Below, in pieces: positions 10,414 to 20,354 of a stretch of DNA of 64,000 nucleotides. Position 1 is the stretch's first letter, and each line of letters starts with the position of its first letter. The notes under the pieces are model-generated. The model worked only from the letters and a program-made list of their open reading frames with translations, had not been told where the DNA came from and made no database searches. Position numbers and translations under genes: made by a program. Source of the DNA: Pannonibacter anstelovis (GTDB taxonomy: Bacteria; Pseudomonadota; Alphaproteobacteria; Rhizobiales; Stappiaceae); NCBI RefSeq assembly GCF_036881715.1, contig NZ_JBAKBF010000001.1, positions 186,001 to 250,000 of the forward strand, read 5' to 3'.

Positions 10414-10662
10414 CTTTGCTTCAGCCCCTATGAAAGCAGATCACTGTTCAGCATATTATTTGAGGTTCACATCCGTCCTCCTGATTTATGGACACGGCCT
10501 CTGTGCATATGCAACGGCGAAGAGGTCCGTAGTGACGCGGACCTGTTGCAGGTTCAGCCGTAATCTTGTCGCATTTAGGCAACAGTGTGTGGTAACAATG
10601 CCGCGCATATATGTGTTTGCGTTGCGCTTCTGATTCTTCCCTACGCCTTGCCTTGAGGACTG

Positions 10663-12945
10663 ATGATACTGGAACGTGACCCGCCCGCGGATTTGGACCA
10701 GGGGGCGCGCGGCCGTGCTGGCCGCAGAGCCGGTCTGGCCGTCATGCTGGCGGCCCTCCTGGCGATATCGATCACCTTTGCCGTTCTGACCGGTCTCACC
10801 CCGATTGCGCCGACGCCGGAAGTCGTCTGGGCCGCGATGATGGTCAATGGCGGGCTTGGTGCCGCTCTCGTTGGTATCATCGGCCGGGAAATCTTCAAAC
10901 TGGTGCAGGCCCGGCGAAGGGGCAGGGCGGCCGCTCGGCTGCATGTGCGCATTGTCGCCATGTTCAGCCTCATTGCCGCTGTCCCCGCCATCCTGATGGC
11001 GATCGTCGCGGCCATTACGCTCGATCAAGGCCTTGACCGCTGGTTCGAGCAGCGCACCCGCCAGATCATCGACAATGCCTTGACTGTGGCGCAGGCCTAT
11101 CTCCAGGAACATGCGCGTGTGTTGCGCGGTGATCTGATTGCCATGTCGCAGGACGTGGATCAGGCCAAGGCCATCTATGAATTCGAGCCAACGCGCTTTG
11201 ATGCCTTCTTTGCCGGTCAGGCACAGCTGCGCGGCATCGTGGCAGCGTTCCTGCTGAAGGCGGATGGTACAGTCGTCACTCGCGTCATCCTGGTGCCTGA
11301 TGTCAGCATCCTGCTGCCGCCGAACGACGTCTATGCCAAGGCAGATCAGGGCGAGGCGGTGCTGATCGCGCCAGGCAGGTCCAACCTGGTGGGCGGCATC
11401 GTCAAGCTGGATGCCTATGACGGCATGTATCTTTATGTCGCCCGGACTGTGGATCAGCGCGTGCTGGATTACCAGCGCCTCGCCGAAGAAGGGGCAAGTG
11501 AATACAGCCAGCTGGAGCGCAGCCGTTTTGGCGTGCAGATTGCGTTTGCGCTCGTCTATCTGGGTGTAGCGCTTGTGTTGCTGCTTTCGGCCATCTGGAT
11601 CGGTTTCGGCTTCGCCAACCGGCTTGTGTCGCCCATCCGGCGGCTGATTTCAGCCGCAGATCAGGTCTCCAAAGGCAATCTCTATGTTGAGGTGATGACC
11701 GAGAAGTCGGAAGGTGATCTTGCCAACCTCGGCACGACCTTCAACAACATGACCGGCCAGCTGCGCGGCCAGCGCGATGCATTGCTGGCAGCCAATGAGC
11801 AGATTGACCGCCGCCGCCGCTTCACCGAAGCCGTGCTGTCTGGCGTGACTACAGGTGTGATCGGTATCGATGATGACGGGGCCATCACGCTCGTCAACCG
11901 GTCTGCGCGTGACTTGCTGAGAGTTGAGGAGAGTGAAATCCTTGACCGCCCGCTGGCTGATGTCATTCCGGAGCTGGAAGCCTTTGTCCGGGAGGCTCTG
12001 GCCAAGGAAAGCGACCGCATCAAGGAAACGCAGATTTCCCTTCGGACCGGCGGTCGTGAACGCACTGTGAATGCGCGCATCACCACGGAACTTTCCACCC
12101 GGCGCGAGCATGGCTATGTGGTGACGCTGGACGACATCACCGACCTTGTGTCCGCGCAGCGCAATTCGGCCTGGGCGGATGTGGCACGGCGCATCGCCCA
12201 TGAAATCAAGAATCCGCTGACCCCGATCCAGCTGTCTGCCGAGCGCATCCGCCGCCGCTATGGCAAGAAAGTCGAAGATGACCGCTCGGTCTTCGACCAG
12301 TGCATCGACACAATCATCCGTCAGGTCGGCGATATCGGCCAGATGGTGGACGAATTTTCGTCCTTTGCCCGCATGCGCAAGCCCGCCAAGTCGATGGCGG
12401 ATCTGCGCAATACGGTGCGCGAAGCGGCCTTCATGCAAAGCGTCGGCAATCCGGACATCGAGGTGAAGACCGAATTGCCGGAAGAGAGCATCGAGGCGTG
12501 CTTCGACAGCCGCCTGATCGGTCAGGCGCTCACCAATGTGATCAAGAACGCTGCCGAGGCGATTTCAGGACGCACCGGAGAGGACCTGCCCAAGGGGCGC
12601 ATCCGCATCCGGCTGACCCATGAAGATGGCAGAGCGCTGATCGATGTGATCGATAACGGCGTCGGCTTGCCCAGGCAGGAGCGGCAGAAGCTGCTGGAGC
12701 CTTACATGACGACGCGCGAGAAGGGCACGGGCCTTGGCCTCGCCATCGTGCGCAAGATCATGGAAGACCACAATGGCAGCATCGAGCTGCTGGACGCGCC
12801 GGAGCTTGGCCCGGACGAGACCGGCGCCATGGTGCGCCTCATCATTGGCCCGCCCGCGGCAGAAGATGCCACGGTACAGACCGCAAGAGAGCAGTCCGGC
12901 CCCCAATCAGAGACCAGAGAACAAGTGACGAGCCATGGCCTATGA
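10663..12945 (+). CDS. ntrY: Membrane sensor histidine kinase NtrY
   Basis: 760 aa. Membrane segments lie near the N-terminus (LAVMLAALLAISITFAVL and two more within the first 130 residues) and before a HAMP domain around residue 315. They frame an extracytoplasmic sensor region, followed by a PAS domain (about 385-490), HisKA with His513 in RIAHEIKNPLTP, and an HATPase domain with NVIKNAAEAI, DNGVGLP and GTGLGLAIV. The ATG at 10663 follows TTGAGGACTG. NtrY with NtrX responds to nitrogen and redox/oxygen cues in related alphaproteobacteria. Its 3' end overlaps ntrX by 11 bases. Confidence 0.96.
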   Translation: MILERDPPADLDQGARGRAGRRAGLAVMLAALLAISITFAVLTGLTPIAPTPEVVWAAMMVNGGLGAALVGIIGREIFKLVQARRRGRAAARLHVRIVAMFSLIAAVPAILMAIVAAITLDQGLDRWFEQRTRQIIDNALTVAQAYLQEHARVLRGDLIAMSQDVDQAKAIYEFEPTRFDAFFAGQAQLRGIVAAFLLKADGTVVTRVILVPDVSILLPPNDVYAKADQGEAVLIAPGRSNLVGGIVKLDAYDGMYLYVARTVDQRVLDYQRLAEEGASEYSQLERSRFGVQIAFALVYLGVALVLLLSAIWIGFGFANRLVSPIRRLISAADQVSKGNLYVEVMTEKSEGDLANLGTTFNNMTGQLRGQRDALLAANEQIDRRRRFTEAVLSGVTTGVIGIDDDGAITLVNRSARDLLRVEESEILDRPLADVIPELEAFVREALAKESDRIKETQISLRTGGRERTVNARITTELSTRREHGYVVTLDDITDLVSAQRNSAWADVARRIAHEIKNPLTPIQLSAERIRRRYGKKVEDDRSVFDQCIDTIIRQVGDIGQMVDEFSSFARMRKPAKSMADLRNTVREAAFMQSVGNPDIEVKTELPEESIEACFDSRLIGQALTNVIKNAAEAISGRTGEDLPKGRIRIRLTHEDGRALIDVIDNGVGLPRQERQKLLEPYMTTREKGTGLGLAIVRKIMEDHNGSIELLDAPELGPDETGAMVRLIIGPPAAEDATVQTAREQSGPQSETREQVTSHGL

Positions 12946-14302
12946 CATCCTGATCGTCGATGACGAGACCGATATCCGTGAGATGATCGCCGGCATCCTT
13001 GATGACGAGGGTTACGGCACACGCACCGCCAGCGACAGTGATACGGCGCTTGCGGCCATCAAGGAGCGGCGGCCTTCACTCGTTGTGCTGGACATCTGGC
13101 TTCAGGGCAGCCGGCTTGACGGGCTGGCGCTGCTCGACGAGATCAAGGCGCAGGACAAGGATCTGCCGGTCGTCATCATTTCCGGCCACGGCAATGTGGA
13201 AACCGCCGTCTCTGCCATCAAGCGCGGCGCCTATGACTATATCGAGAAGCCGTTCAAGGCCGACCGGCTGCTGCTGATCACCGAGCGTGCGCTGGAAGCC
13301 TCAATGCTGAAGCGCGAAATCCGTGACCTGAAACAGCGCAGCGGCGATGCGTCCCGCTTCATTGGCGAATCGTCGGCGATCAACCAGCTGCGCCAGACCA
13401 TCGAGCGGATCGCGGGCACCAACAGCCGTATTCTGATTTCCGGACCTTCGGGTGCGGGCAAGGAACTGGCGGCGCGGCAGGTGCATGAGCTGTCGCCTCG
13501 TGCGAAGGGGCCGTTCGTCGCCATCAACGCTGCCACTATCACCCCCGACCGCATGGAAGAGGAACTCTTCGGCATCGAGGATGAGAGCGGCAATCTGCGC
13601 AAGGTTGGCGCGCTGGAAGAGGCGCATGGCGGCACGCTCTATCTCGATGAAGTGGCCGACATGCCGCGCGAGACGCAGGGCAAGATCCTTCGGGTGCTGG
13701 TGGACCAGACCTTCACCCGCCTTGGAGGTTCGACACGGGTGCAGGTCGATGTTCGTATCCTGTCATCCACGGCCCGCAATCTTGAGGAAGAGATTGCCAA
13801 TGGCACCTTCCGCGAGGACCTCTACCACCGCCTTGGCGTCGTGCCGCTGCGTGTGCCGGGACTGGCCGAGCGGCGCGAGGATGTGCCGATCCTGGTCCGT
13901 CACTTCATGGAGCAGATTTCCGCGTCCGCAGGCCTGCCGATGCGCCGCATCGGCGATGATGCCATGGCCGTGCTGCAGACCCACGACTGGCCGGGCAACA
14001 TCCGCCAGCTGCGCAACAACGTGGAGCGGCTGATGATTCTCACCCGCGCCGACCCGGAAGCGGTGATCACGGCGGATCTCCTGCCTAACGAAGTGGGGTC
14101 GATGGTCCCAAGTCTTCCGGCCAATGGCGGTGGCGAGCATCTGATGTCCATGCCGCTGCGCGATGCCCGCGAAGTCTTCGAGCGCGAATATCTTCAGGCG
14201 CAGATCAAGCGCTTCGGTGGCAACATCTCGCGCACCGCAGAATTCGTGGGCATGGAACGTTCGGCCTTGCATCGCAAGCTGAAGTCGTTAGGTCTATCGT
14301 GA
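12935..14302 (+). CDS. ntrX: Response regulator NtrX
   Basis: 455 aa NtrC-family regulator. The receiver has phospho-acceptor Asp53 in VVLDIWLQG; the AAA+ domain has Walker A GPSGAGKE and Walker B LYLDEVADMP; the C-terminus has a Fis-type helix-turn-helix (ISRTAEFVGMERSALHRKL). The GAFTGA loop needed to engage sigma-54 is missing: the corresponding stretch reads FGIEDESGNLRKVGALEEA. This is seen in other alphaproteobacterial NtrX proteins and suggests that it regulates sigma-70-type promoters. It overlaps the 3' end of ntrY and is co-transcribed with it. Confidence 0.96.
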   Translation: MAYDILIVDDETDIREMIAGILDDEGYGTRTASDSDTALAAIKERRPSLVVLDIWLQGSRLDGLALLDEIKAQDKDLPVVIISGHGNVETAVSAIKRGAYDYIEKPFKADRLLLITERALEASMLKREIRDLKQRSGDASRFIGESSAINQLRQTIERIAGTNSRILISGPSGAGKELAARQVHELSPRAKGPFVAINAATITPDRMEEELFGIEDESGNLRKVGALEEAHGGTLYLDEVADMPRETQGKILRVLVDQTFTRLGGSTRVQVDVRILSSTARNLEEEIANGTFREDLYHRLGVVPLRVPGLAERREDVPILVRHFMEQISASAGLPMRRIGDDAMAVLQTHDWPGNIRQLRNNVERLMILTRADPEAVITADLLPNEVGSMVPSLPANGGGEHLMSMPLRDAREVFEREYLQAQIKRFGGNISRTAEFVGMERSALHRKLKSLGLS

Positions 14303-14344
14303 GACCAGCGCCGTGAAGGCGCTTCAAACGGGGACATATGACCG

Positions 14345-15721
14345 ATGAAGGTCGTCATTTGCGGAGCAGGGCAGGTCGGTTACGGCATCGCCGAACGTCT
14401 GGCTGCGGAACAGAACGATGTTTCGGTGATCGATTCGTCGTCAAAGCTGATTGCCGCCATCGGTGATCAGCTCGATGTGCGCGGTTTCGTCGGCAACGGC
14501 GCCCATCCGGATGTGCTCGCACAGGCCGGTGCCGATGAAGCAGACATGATCATTGCCGTCACGCTCTACGACGAGGTGAACATGGTTGCCTGCCAGGTGG
14601 CCCATTCCCTCTTCAACGTTCCGACGAAGGTGGCCCGTGTGCGCGCCCAGAGCTATCTGCAGGGCCGCTGGCGCAATCTCTTTGCCCGTGAGAACCTGCC
14701 CATCGACGTAATCATCTCGCCCGAGATCGAGGTGGGCGACATGGTGCTGCGCCGCCTGTCGCTGCCCGGTGCGGTGGAGACCATGCGTTTTGCGGATGAT
14801 CAGGTCGTGGTTATCGGCGTCAATTGCGAGGAGGACTGCCCGGTCGTCGACACGCCGTTGCGTCAGCTGACAGATCTCTTCCCTGATCTTGGCTCCGTTG
14901 TCGTCGGCATCAACCGGGGCGGCAAGCTGTTTGCCCCCAAAAGCTCGGACAGCATGCTTGTGGGTGACCTTGCCTATGTGGTGGCCCGCCGGGACCAGGT
15001 GCGCCGCACCCTTGGCATTTTCGGTCACGAGGAGCCCGAGGCAACCCGTGTCGTCATCGCCGGGGGTGGCAACATCGGTCTTTATGTCGCCCGCGCCCTT
15101 GAACAGCGCCAGACATCGACCCGGGTGAAGATCATCGAATCGTCCCGCGAGCGGGCTGTCGGCATTGCCAATGAGCTGAAGCGCACCGTTATCCTTCATG
15201 GCAGCGCGCTGGATCAGGGGATCCTGGAAGAAGCGGATGTGGAAACCGCCGACACCATGATCACGCTGACCAATGATGACGAAGTGAATATCCTGTCCTG
15301 CGTCATGGCCAAGAAGCTCGGCTGCAAGCGCAACCTGTCGCTGCTCAACAATCCGAGCTATCCGGCCTTTGCCAATGCATTGGGGATCGATGCCTTCATC
15401 AATCCGCGTGCCGTGACCATTTCCCGCATTCTGCAGCACGTGCGCCGGGGCCGCATCCGCGGCGTCCAGTCGCTGCACAATGGCGCAGCCGAGATCATCG
15501 AGGCCGAGGCGCTGGAAACCTCGCCACTGGTGGGCCGTCCTTTGCGCGAAGTCGACCTTCAGGACGGCATCCGCATTGGCGCGGTGTTCCGCAATGGCAA
15601 GGTGCTGACCCCCAACGGCGACGTGCAGATCCAGGCGCGCGACCGGATCGTCATCTTTGCCATGGCCAACCGGGTGCGCCAGGTGGAGCAGATGTTCCGC
15701 GTGAGCCTTGAATTCTTCTGA
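14345..15721 (+). CDS. trkA: Trk potassium uptake regulatory NAD-binding protein TrkA
   Basis: 458 aa, made of two tandem RCK units (each an RCK_N Rossmann fold plus RCK_C). The first begins MKVVICGAGQVGYGIAERLA and the second VVIAGGGNIGLYVARALE near residue 236; both are glycine-rich dinucleotide loops. It is the peripheral gating subunit of the Trk potassium channel; no trkH/trkG is present here. It follows ntrX by 42 bases, and the ntrX-trkA linkage is common in alphaproteobacteria. Confidence 0.96.
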   Translation: MKVVICGAGQVGYGIAERLAAEQNDVSVIDSSSKLIAAIGDQLDVRGFVGNGAHPDVLAQAGADEADMIIAVTLYDEVNMVACQVAHSLFNVPTKVARVRAQSYLQGRWRNLFARENLPIDVIISPEIEVGDMVLRRLSLPGAVETMRFADDQVVVIGVNCEEDCPVVDTPLRQLTDLFPDLGSVVVGINRGGKLFAPKSSDSMLVGDLAYVVARRDQVRRTLGIFGHEEPEATRVVIAGGGNIGLYVARALEQRQTSTRVKIIESSRERAVGIANELKRTVILHGSALDQGILEEADVETADTMITLTNDDEVNILSCVMAKKLGCKRNLSLLNNPSYPAFANALGIDAFINPRAVTISRILQHVRRGRIRGVQSLHNGAAEIIEAEALETSPLVGRPLREVDLQDGIRIGAVFRNGKVLTPNGDVQIQARDRIVIFAMANRVRQVEQMFRVSLEFF

Positions 15722-15813
15722 TCAGACGGTCAGGATGTAAGGACAGGGTACCCTCCCGTACCGCCTTCAATCCTGCCTGCATAACCCTCCGGCTTGCGCC
15801 GCAAGGAGTTCTC

Positions 15814-16680
15814 ATGAGCCGCATTGCCTATGTGAATGGACAGTACCTCCCGCACTCTTCGGCCGCCGTGCATGTGGAAGACCGTGGCTATCAGTTTGCC
15901 GATGGTGTCTATGAGGTCTGCGAGGTCTGGCAGGGTAATCTGGTGGACGGTCCGCGCCACCTGGCGCGTCTTGAGCGGTCCTGCAGCGAGCTCCGCATCC
16001 CCATGCCGATGGAACACAAGCCGCTGACGCTGGTTCTGAAGGAAGTCATCCGCCGCAACAAGGTGCGCAACGGCATCGTCTACATGCAGGTGACGCGCGG
16101 TGTTGCGCGGCGCGATCACTTCTTCCCGCTGACGCCCATTGCGCCGACGCTGGTGATCACGGCCAAGCCGACGAACCCGGCAGCCTCCGACAAGCAGGCC
16201 GAAACCGGCATTGCCGTTGTCAGCCACCCGGAGAACCGCTGGCCGCGTGTGGACATCAAGACCGTTGGCCTGCTGCCGAACGTGCTGGCCAAGCAATATG
16301 CCCGCGAGCAGGGCGCCAAGGAAGTCTGGTATGTGGATCAGGACGGCTTTGTCACCGAGGGTGGTTCGACCAATGCCTGGATTGTGACGAAGGACGGCGT
16401 TCTGGTGACGCGCCCGGCGGAAAGCGGCATTCTGCGCGGTATTACCCGCAGCGTGGTTCTGGATCTGGTTGAGCGCGAAGGCCTGCGCTTTGAAGAGCGT
16501 GCTTTCACTCTGGAGGAAGCAAAGAATGCGCGTGAGGCCTTCGTCACGGCCGCTTCCACCATCTGCATGCCGGTGGTCAGTCTCGACGGCGTTTCCATCG
16601 GCAATGGCCATCCGGGATCTGTCGCGGTAGAGCTGCGCAAGCAGTTCCACACGGCGACCCATCTTGATGAAATATATTGA
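15814..16680 (+). CDS. dat: Class IV PLP aminotransferase, D-amino-acid aminotransferase-like
   Basis: 288 aa fold-type IV aminotransferase. The PLP-binding Lys149 lies in VDIKTVGLLPNVLAKQ, and TEGGSTNAWIV and the SGILRGITR phosphate-binding turn are conserved. Family members transaminate D-alanine with 2-oxoglutarate, giving D-glutamate for peptidoglycan, but branched-chain aminotransferase and aminodeoxychorismate lyase share this fold. D-amino-acid specificity rests on sequence resemblance and on the usual trkA-dat-hfq neighbourhood. The ATG at 15814 follows a clear AAGGAG site. Confidence 0.88.
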   Translation: MSRIAYVNGQYLPHSSAAVHVEDRGYQFADGVYEVCEVWQGNLVDGPRHLARLERSCSELRIPMPMEHKPLTLVLKEVIRRNKVRNGIVYMQVTRGVARRDHFFPLTPIAPTLVITAKPTNPAASDKQAETGIAVVSHPENRWPRVDIKTVGLLPNVLAKQYAREQGAKEVWYVDQDGFVTEGGSTNAWIVTKDGVLVTRPAESGILRGITRSVVLDLVEREGLRFEERAFTLEEAKNAREAFVTAASTICMPVVSLDGVSIGNGHPGSVAVELRKQFHTATHLDEIY

Positions 16681-16855
16681 TGATATGAAATAGTGCTGGG
16701 GTAACGGGCGGAACTTGTTGTAAACTTTGCCACCGGCGCCCGGTTCATCCGGGAGAGGCGCTTACGTTTGTGTTTTTTGCCTCGTTTGCCGGTCGCATAA
16801 CAAGAACATGTCAGATGCCCCGGCCGCGGACGACAGAAACAGGATAAGAAGACTC

Positions 16856-17113
16856 ATGGCTGAGCGTGCACAGAATCTGCAGGACACCTTCCTCAATTAC
16901 CTTCGCAAGCAGAAAGTTCCGCTGACGATCTTCCTCATCAACGGCGTGAAGCTGCAGGGTGTGGTAACGTGGTTTGATAATTTCTGCGTTCTTCTGCGCC
17001 GGGATGGTCATTCCCAGCTTGTCTACAAGCATGCAATTTCGACCATCATGCCGAATGGTCCCGTGCAGCTGTTCGAAGGCGGTGAAGAAGGCGCCGAAAA
17101 AGCAGGCGCCTGA
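16856..17113 (+). CDS. hfq: RNA chaperone Hfq
   Basis: 85 aa when started at MAERAQNLQDTFLNYLRKQK, which matches the conserved N-terminus of alphaproteobacterial Hfq. An upstream in-frame ATG at 16808 would add MSDAPAADDRNRIRRL and is less likely. The Sm1 motif (VPLTIFLINGVKLQGVV through DNFCVLLRR) and the Sm2 YKHAISTI are intact. Hfq hexamers pair small RNAs with mRNAs. The stop abuts the TTG start of hflX (TGATTG), a conserved arrangement. Confidence 0.97.
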   Translation: MAERAQNLQDTFLNYLRKQKVPLTIFLINGVKLQGVVTWFDNFCVLLRRDGHSQLVYKHAISTIMPNGPVQLFEGGEEGAEKAGA

Positions 17114-18571
17114 TTGGCTCGCAAGAATAGACAAGCCGGAGAGGGCAGCTCCGGTAACGACTTTGAAGATCAGGACTGGCTGGACGGGGAAGACAGCCGG
17201 AGCCGTGGTGATGGCCGCAATGAGCCCGTTTCCCACGGCGGTGAGCTTGTGTTCAAGGGACCCTCGTCCCGGGCACTGGTGATCGAGCCGGTTCTGCCGG
17301 AACGGCTTCCCAAAGGCTTTGAAGGCACGCCGCCGCCCACACGCACGCCTGAGGCGCGGCTGGAAGAGGCTGTTGGCCTCTGCGCCGCTATTGAGCTTGA
17401 GATCGTTTCCGCCTCCATCGCGCGCATCCACACCCCGCGTCCGGCGACGCTCCTGGGGCCTGGCAAGGTGGAAGAAATCGCGCGTGCGGCGGAAGAGGGC
17501 GACGTGGACGTGGTCGTGATCGACCATGCGCTGACGCCGATCCAGCAGCGCAATCTCGAAAAGGCGATGAAGACCAAGGTGATCGACCGGACCGGTCTGA
17601 TCCTGGAGATCTTCGGCGCCCGCGCCCGCACCAAGGAAGGCCGCCTGCAGGTGGACCTTGCTCATCTGACCTGGCAGAAGAGCCGCCTTGTCCGCTCCTG
17701 GACCCACCTTGAGCGCCAGCGCGGCGGTGTCGGCTTCATGGGCGGCCCCGGTGAAACCCAGATCGAGGCGGACAGGCGCCAGATCCAGGACAAGATCATG
17801 CGGCTGGAGCGGGAGCTGGAACAGGTGCGCCGCACCCGTGACCTGCACCGCAAGAAGCGCAAGAAGATCCCGCAGCCCGTCATCGCGCTGGTCGGCTATA
17901 CCAACGCCGGAAAGTCGACGCTGTTCAACCGGCTGACGCAATCGGATGTCTTTGCCAAGGACCTTCTGTTTGCAACACTCGACCCGACGCTGCGCCGCAT
18001 CCGCCTGCCGCATGGCCGCGAGGTGATCCTGTCCGACACGGTGGGCTTCATTTCCGAACTCCCGACCCATCTGGTCGCCGCCTTCCGCGCCACGCTGGAA
18101 GAGGTGCTGGAGGCCGACCTCATCCTGCATGTGCGTGACATCTCGCATGAGGACAGTGACGCCCAGTCGGTGGACGTGGGCCGCACGCTGGCCGACCTAG
18201 GCGTCAACCCGCAGACCGGCGCGCCGGTGGTGGAAGTGTGGAACAAGATCGACAACCTCGATCCCGAGCGCCGCGCCAAGCTGCTGGAGGCCAACGGTCC
18301 GGACGGCGCCATTGCGCTCTCGGCCCTGACCGGTGACGGGATCCCGGCGCTGCTGTCACGCATCGAAGCCTTCATGGCCGTGGGTGATGACCGCTTCGAG
18401 CTTGCGCTCCCGGTGACGGAAGGCGAGTTGCTGGCGGGCCTCTACCAGATGGGCGAGGTTCTGGAGCGGGTGGATGGCGAAGAGCTCATCGAGCTGACGG
18501 TCCGTATCTCCGACAAGCAGAAGGGTCCTTTCCGCAGCCGCTACGGCGCCTATATTTCCGGGGCGGACTGA
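17114..18571 (+). CDS. hflX: GTPase HflX
   Basis: 485 aa ribosome-associated GTPase with an N-terminal HflX domain (PATLLGPGKVEEI, then VDLAHLTWQKSRLVRSW and GGVGFMGGPGETQIE), a coiled-coil linker and a G domain with G1 GYTNAGKST, G3 DTVGF and G4 NKID. Translation appears to begin at a TTG directly after the hfq stop, so coupling to hfq is likely; there is no independent ribosome site beyond the hfq 3' end. HflX splits stalled 70S ribosomes under stress. Confidence 0.95.
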   Translation: MARKNRQAGEGSSGNDFEDQDWLDGEDSRSRGDGRNEPVSHGGELVFKGPSSRALVIEPVLPERLPKGFEGTPPPTRTPEARLEEAVGLCAAIELEIVSASIARIHTPRPATLLGPGKVEEIARAAEEGDVDVVVIDHALTPIQQRNLEKAMKTKVIDRTGLILEIFGARARTKEGRLQVDLAHLTWQKSRLVRSWTHLERQRGGVGFMGGPGETQIEADRRQIQDKIMRLERELEQVRRTRDLHRKKRKKIPQPVIALVGYTNAGKSTLFNRLTQSDVFAKDLLFATLDPTLRRIRLPHGREVILSDTVGFISELPTHLVAAFRATLEEVLEADLILHVRDISHEDSDAQSVDVGRTLADLGVNPQTGAPVVEVWNKIDNLDPERRAKLLEANGPDGAIALSALTGDGIPALLSRIEAFMAVGDDRFELALPVTEGELLAGLYQMGEVLERVDGEELIELTVRISDKQKGPFRSRYGAYISGAD

Positions 18572-18755
18572 GACGCAGGGCTCACCAAGCTTCTGAAATG
18601 CTGACGCATTTGCCGGGCGAAGAGACAGGCCACGCAGAGTAGAGGCTTGTGAATGCGCGTCTTCCTGCCTGACGGCCCCGGACAATGGCACCTTTCTGCA
18701 AGCGAGTGGGCAGGCCCATTCCGGGGATTTGGGTGCCGGGGCGACGCTGGCTGGC

Positions 18756-19994
18756 TTACGGCTTGTCCTTTGCGTTGCCCGGCCCCGCCAGTTTCGCAAA
18801 GAAGGCAGAGGTGCGCAGGAGGGAGCGGAAGCGGCTGCGGCGGCCTTCGGCGGGGACGCCTTCGCGCTGCATCATCCGCATCACCGTGTAGACCATGAAG
18901 AGGCCCTGCACCGCCGCTGTGTACCAGAAGAGCGAATGCGGCCCGTAACGGCCCATCAGCATCGAAGCAAAGAGCGGTCCGGCAATGGCCCCGACCGACC
19001 AGAAGAACAGGGTTCCAGCCGAGACAAGCGCGTGCTGGCCGGGGGCTGCGTGGTCATTCGCATGGGCCGAGCACAGGGAATAGAGCGGCATTGCGAAGGC
19101 GCCGAAGGCAAAGATACCCAGATAGTTGAGCCAGATACTTTCGCCTGCCACCTGCGCCAGGAAAATGCCGGAGACGAAGGAACCGAAAGTGGCGATGAGA
19201 ATGATCAGCCGCCGGTCCAGCTTGTCCGAATAGTGCCCCAGCGGATATTGCAGCACCACGCCGGCGAAGATGCCCGCGCTCATGAAGGTGGCGATGGAAG
19301 TGACCGTCATGCCGATCCCGTCCGCGTAGACGGGGCCGAGCGAGCGGAAGCTGGCGTTGGTGAAGCCGACAACGATGCAGCCGATGGTCGCCAGCGGCGA
19401 CACGCGCCACAGCACCCGCACGTCGAAGCGCACATGTTCGGGGGCCGCAGGGCTCGTGCGGTCGGTGAGCGAAATCGGCACCAGCGACAGCGTCAGCGTC
19501 ATGGCGATGATGACGAACAGTTCGAAACCGCTGACCCCGACCGCCGGAATGATGTACTGTCCCAGCGTGACGGCACCCAGATCGACAAAGCGGTAGATGG
19601 AAAGCGTGCGGGCGCGGTTGGCATTGGTGACGCGCGCATTGAGCCAGCTCTCCACGACGGCAAAGAGCCCGGCAATGCACAAGCCTTGCACGAGGCGCAT
19701 CAGGAACCAGGGCAGGGGCGCGATGTAGAGCAGCATCAGCATGGAAGCGGCCGCCGCTATCGCTGCCAGCGCGCAAAAGGCACGGATATGTCCGATGGCC
19801 CGGATGATCCGCGTGATGTAGATGCACCCGACCGCAAAGCCGATGTTGTAGCCTGTGCCGATGACGCCAATGGTTTGCGGTGAAAAACCTTCCTCCAGCG
19901 CACGCAGTGAAATGAAGGTTCCTTGCAGGCCGTTGCCGCCGATAAGAATACCGGCCGTGGCGAGAAGGGGGATGAGCGGGCGGATCGTTGACAT
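18756..19994 (-). CDS. MFS transporter (YcaD-like major facilitator)
   Basis: 412 aa from the ATG at 19992-19994 (MSTIRPLIPLLATAGILIGG). About twelve hydrophobic segments are visible with a basic central loop (ISLTDRTSPAAPEHVRFDVR). The helix 2-3 loop GFAVGCIYITRIIRAIGHIR and the ESWLNARVTNANRARTLS segment resemble the YcaD/UMF-type MFS family. The substrate is unknown. It converges on hflX and is divergent from aspS across about 360 bases; it does not belong to either conserved cluster. Confidence 0.82.
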   Translation of the reverse strand: MSTIRPLIPLLATAGILIGGNGLQGTFISLRALEEGFSPQTIGVIGTGYNIGFAVGCIYITRIIRAIGHIRAFCALAAIAAAASMLMLLYIAPLPWFLMRLVQGLCIAGLFAVVESWLNARVTNANRARTLSIYRFVDLGAVTLGQYIIPAVGVSGFELFVIIAMTLTLSLVPISLTDRTSPAAPEHVRFDVRVLWRVSPLATIGCIVVGFTNASFRSLGPVYADGIGMTVTSIATFMSAGIFAGVVLQYPLGHYSDKLDRRLIILIATFGSFVSGIFLAQVAGESIWLNYLGIFAFGAFAMPLYSLCSAHANDHAAPGQHALVSAGTLFFWSVGAIAGPLFASMLMGRYGPHSLFWYTAAVQGLFMVYTVMRMMQREGVPAEGRRSRFRSLLRTSAFFAKLAGPGNAKDKP

Positions 19995-20354
19995 AGGGTT
20001 CTCTGGAAGGGGCGTTGACTGGGCGGGGGCGCATGCATGCGCTCTTGGTCCGCTGGCCCGTCGCGGTGTCCGGTTGCACCGACTCAAGGCCCTATGCTGC
20101 CTGAAGGTCTCTTGTATCCTGTTTTACCTCGCGCCTGCCGGCGAAAACAGTTCAAGCCTTGAATGGCAACTTCACGGAAAGTGATTGGTCCGTCCGCTCT
20201 TCGGCGGAGTGTCAGGCAGGCAAAGGCGTGGCGTGGGGGAGGAAACCCGCCTGCGTCTTGACTTTGGCGGCACAAAGTAGTTTGTCGCACGAACGATTGC
20301 GTGCCCTTTTGCGGGGCGCGCCACCTGTTCATTGCCGAGATTGTCGAGGACTGC
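19995..20354. promoter_or_regulatory. Divergent intergenic region MFS gene / aspS
   Basis: 360 bases without a convincing gene. On the plus strand a good -35-like TTGACT lies at 20258-20263 about 90 bases before aspS; the -10 counterpart is poor (TTTGTC after 17 bases), so the promoter is tentative. A GC-rich stretch before aspS (TTTTGCGGGGCGCGCC) shows no strong stem with a T-run. I found no tRNA or small-RNA signature. Confidence 0.25.

Noticed and set aside
16808..16855. An N-terminal extension of Hfq from the ATG at 16808
   Set aside because: The extension MSDAPAADDRNR is not part of the conserved Hfq start MAERxQNLQD, and the downstream ATG fits the family.
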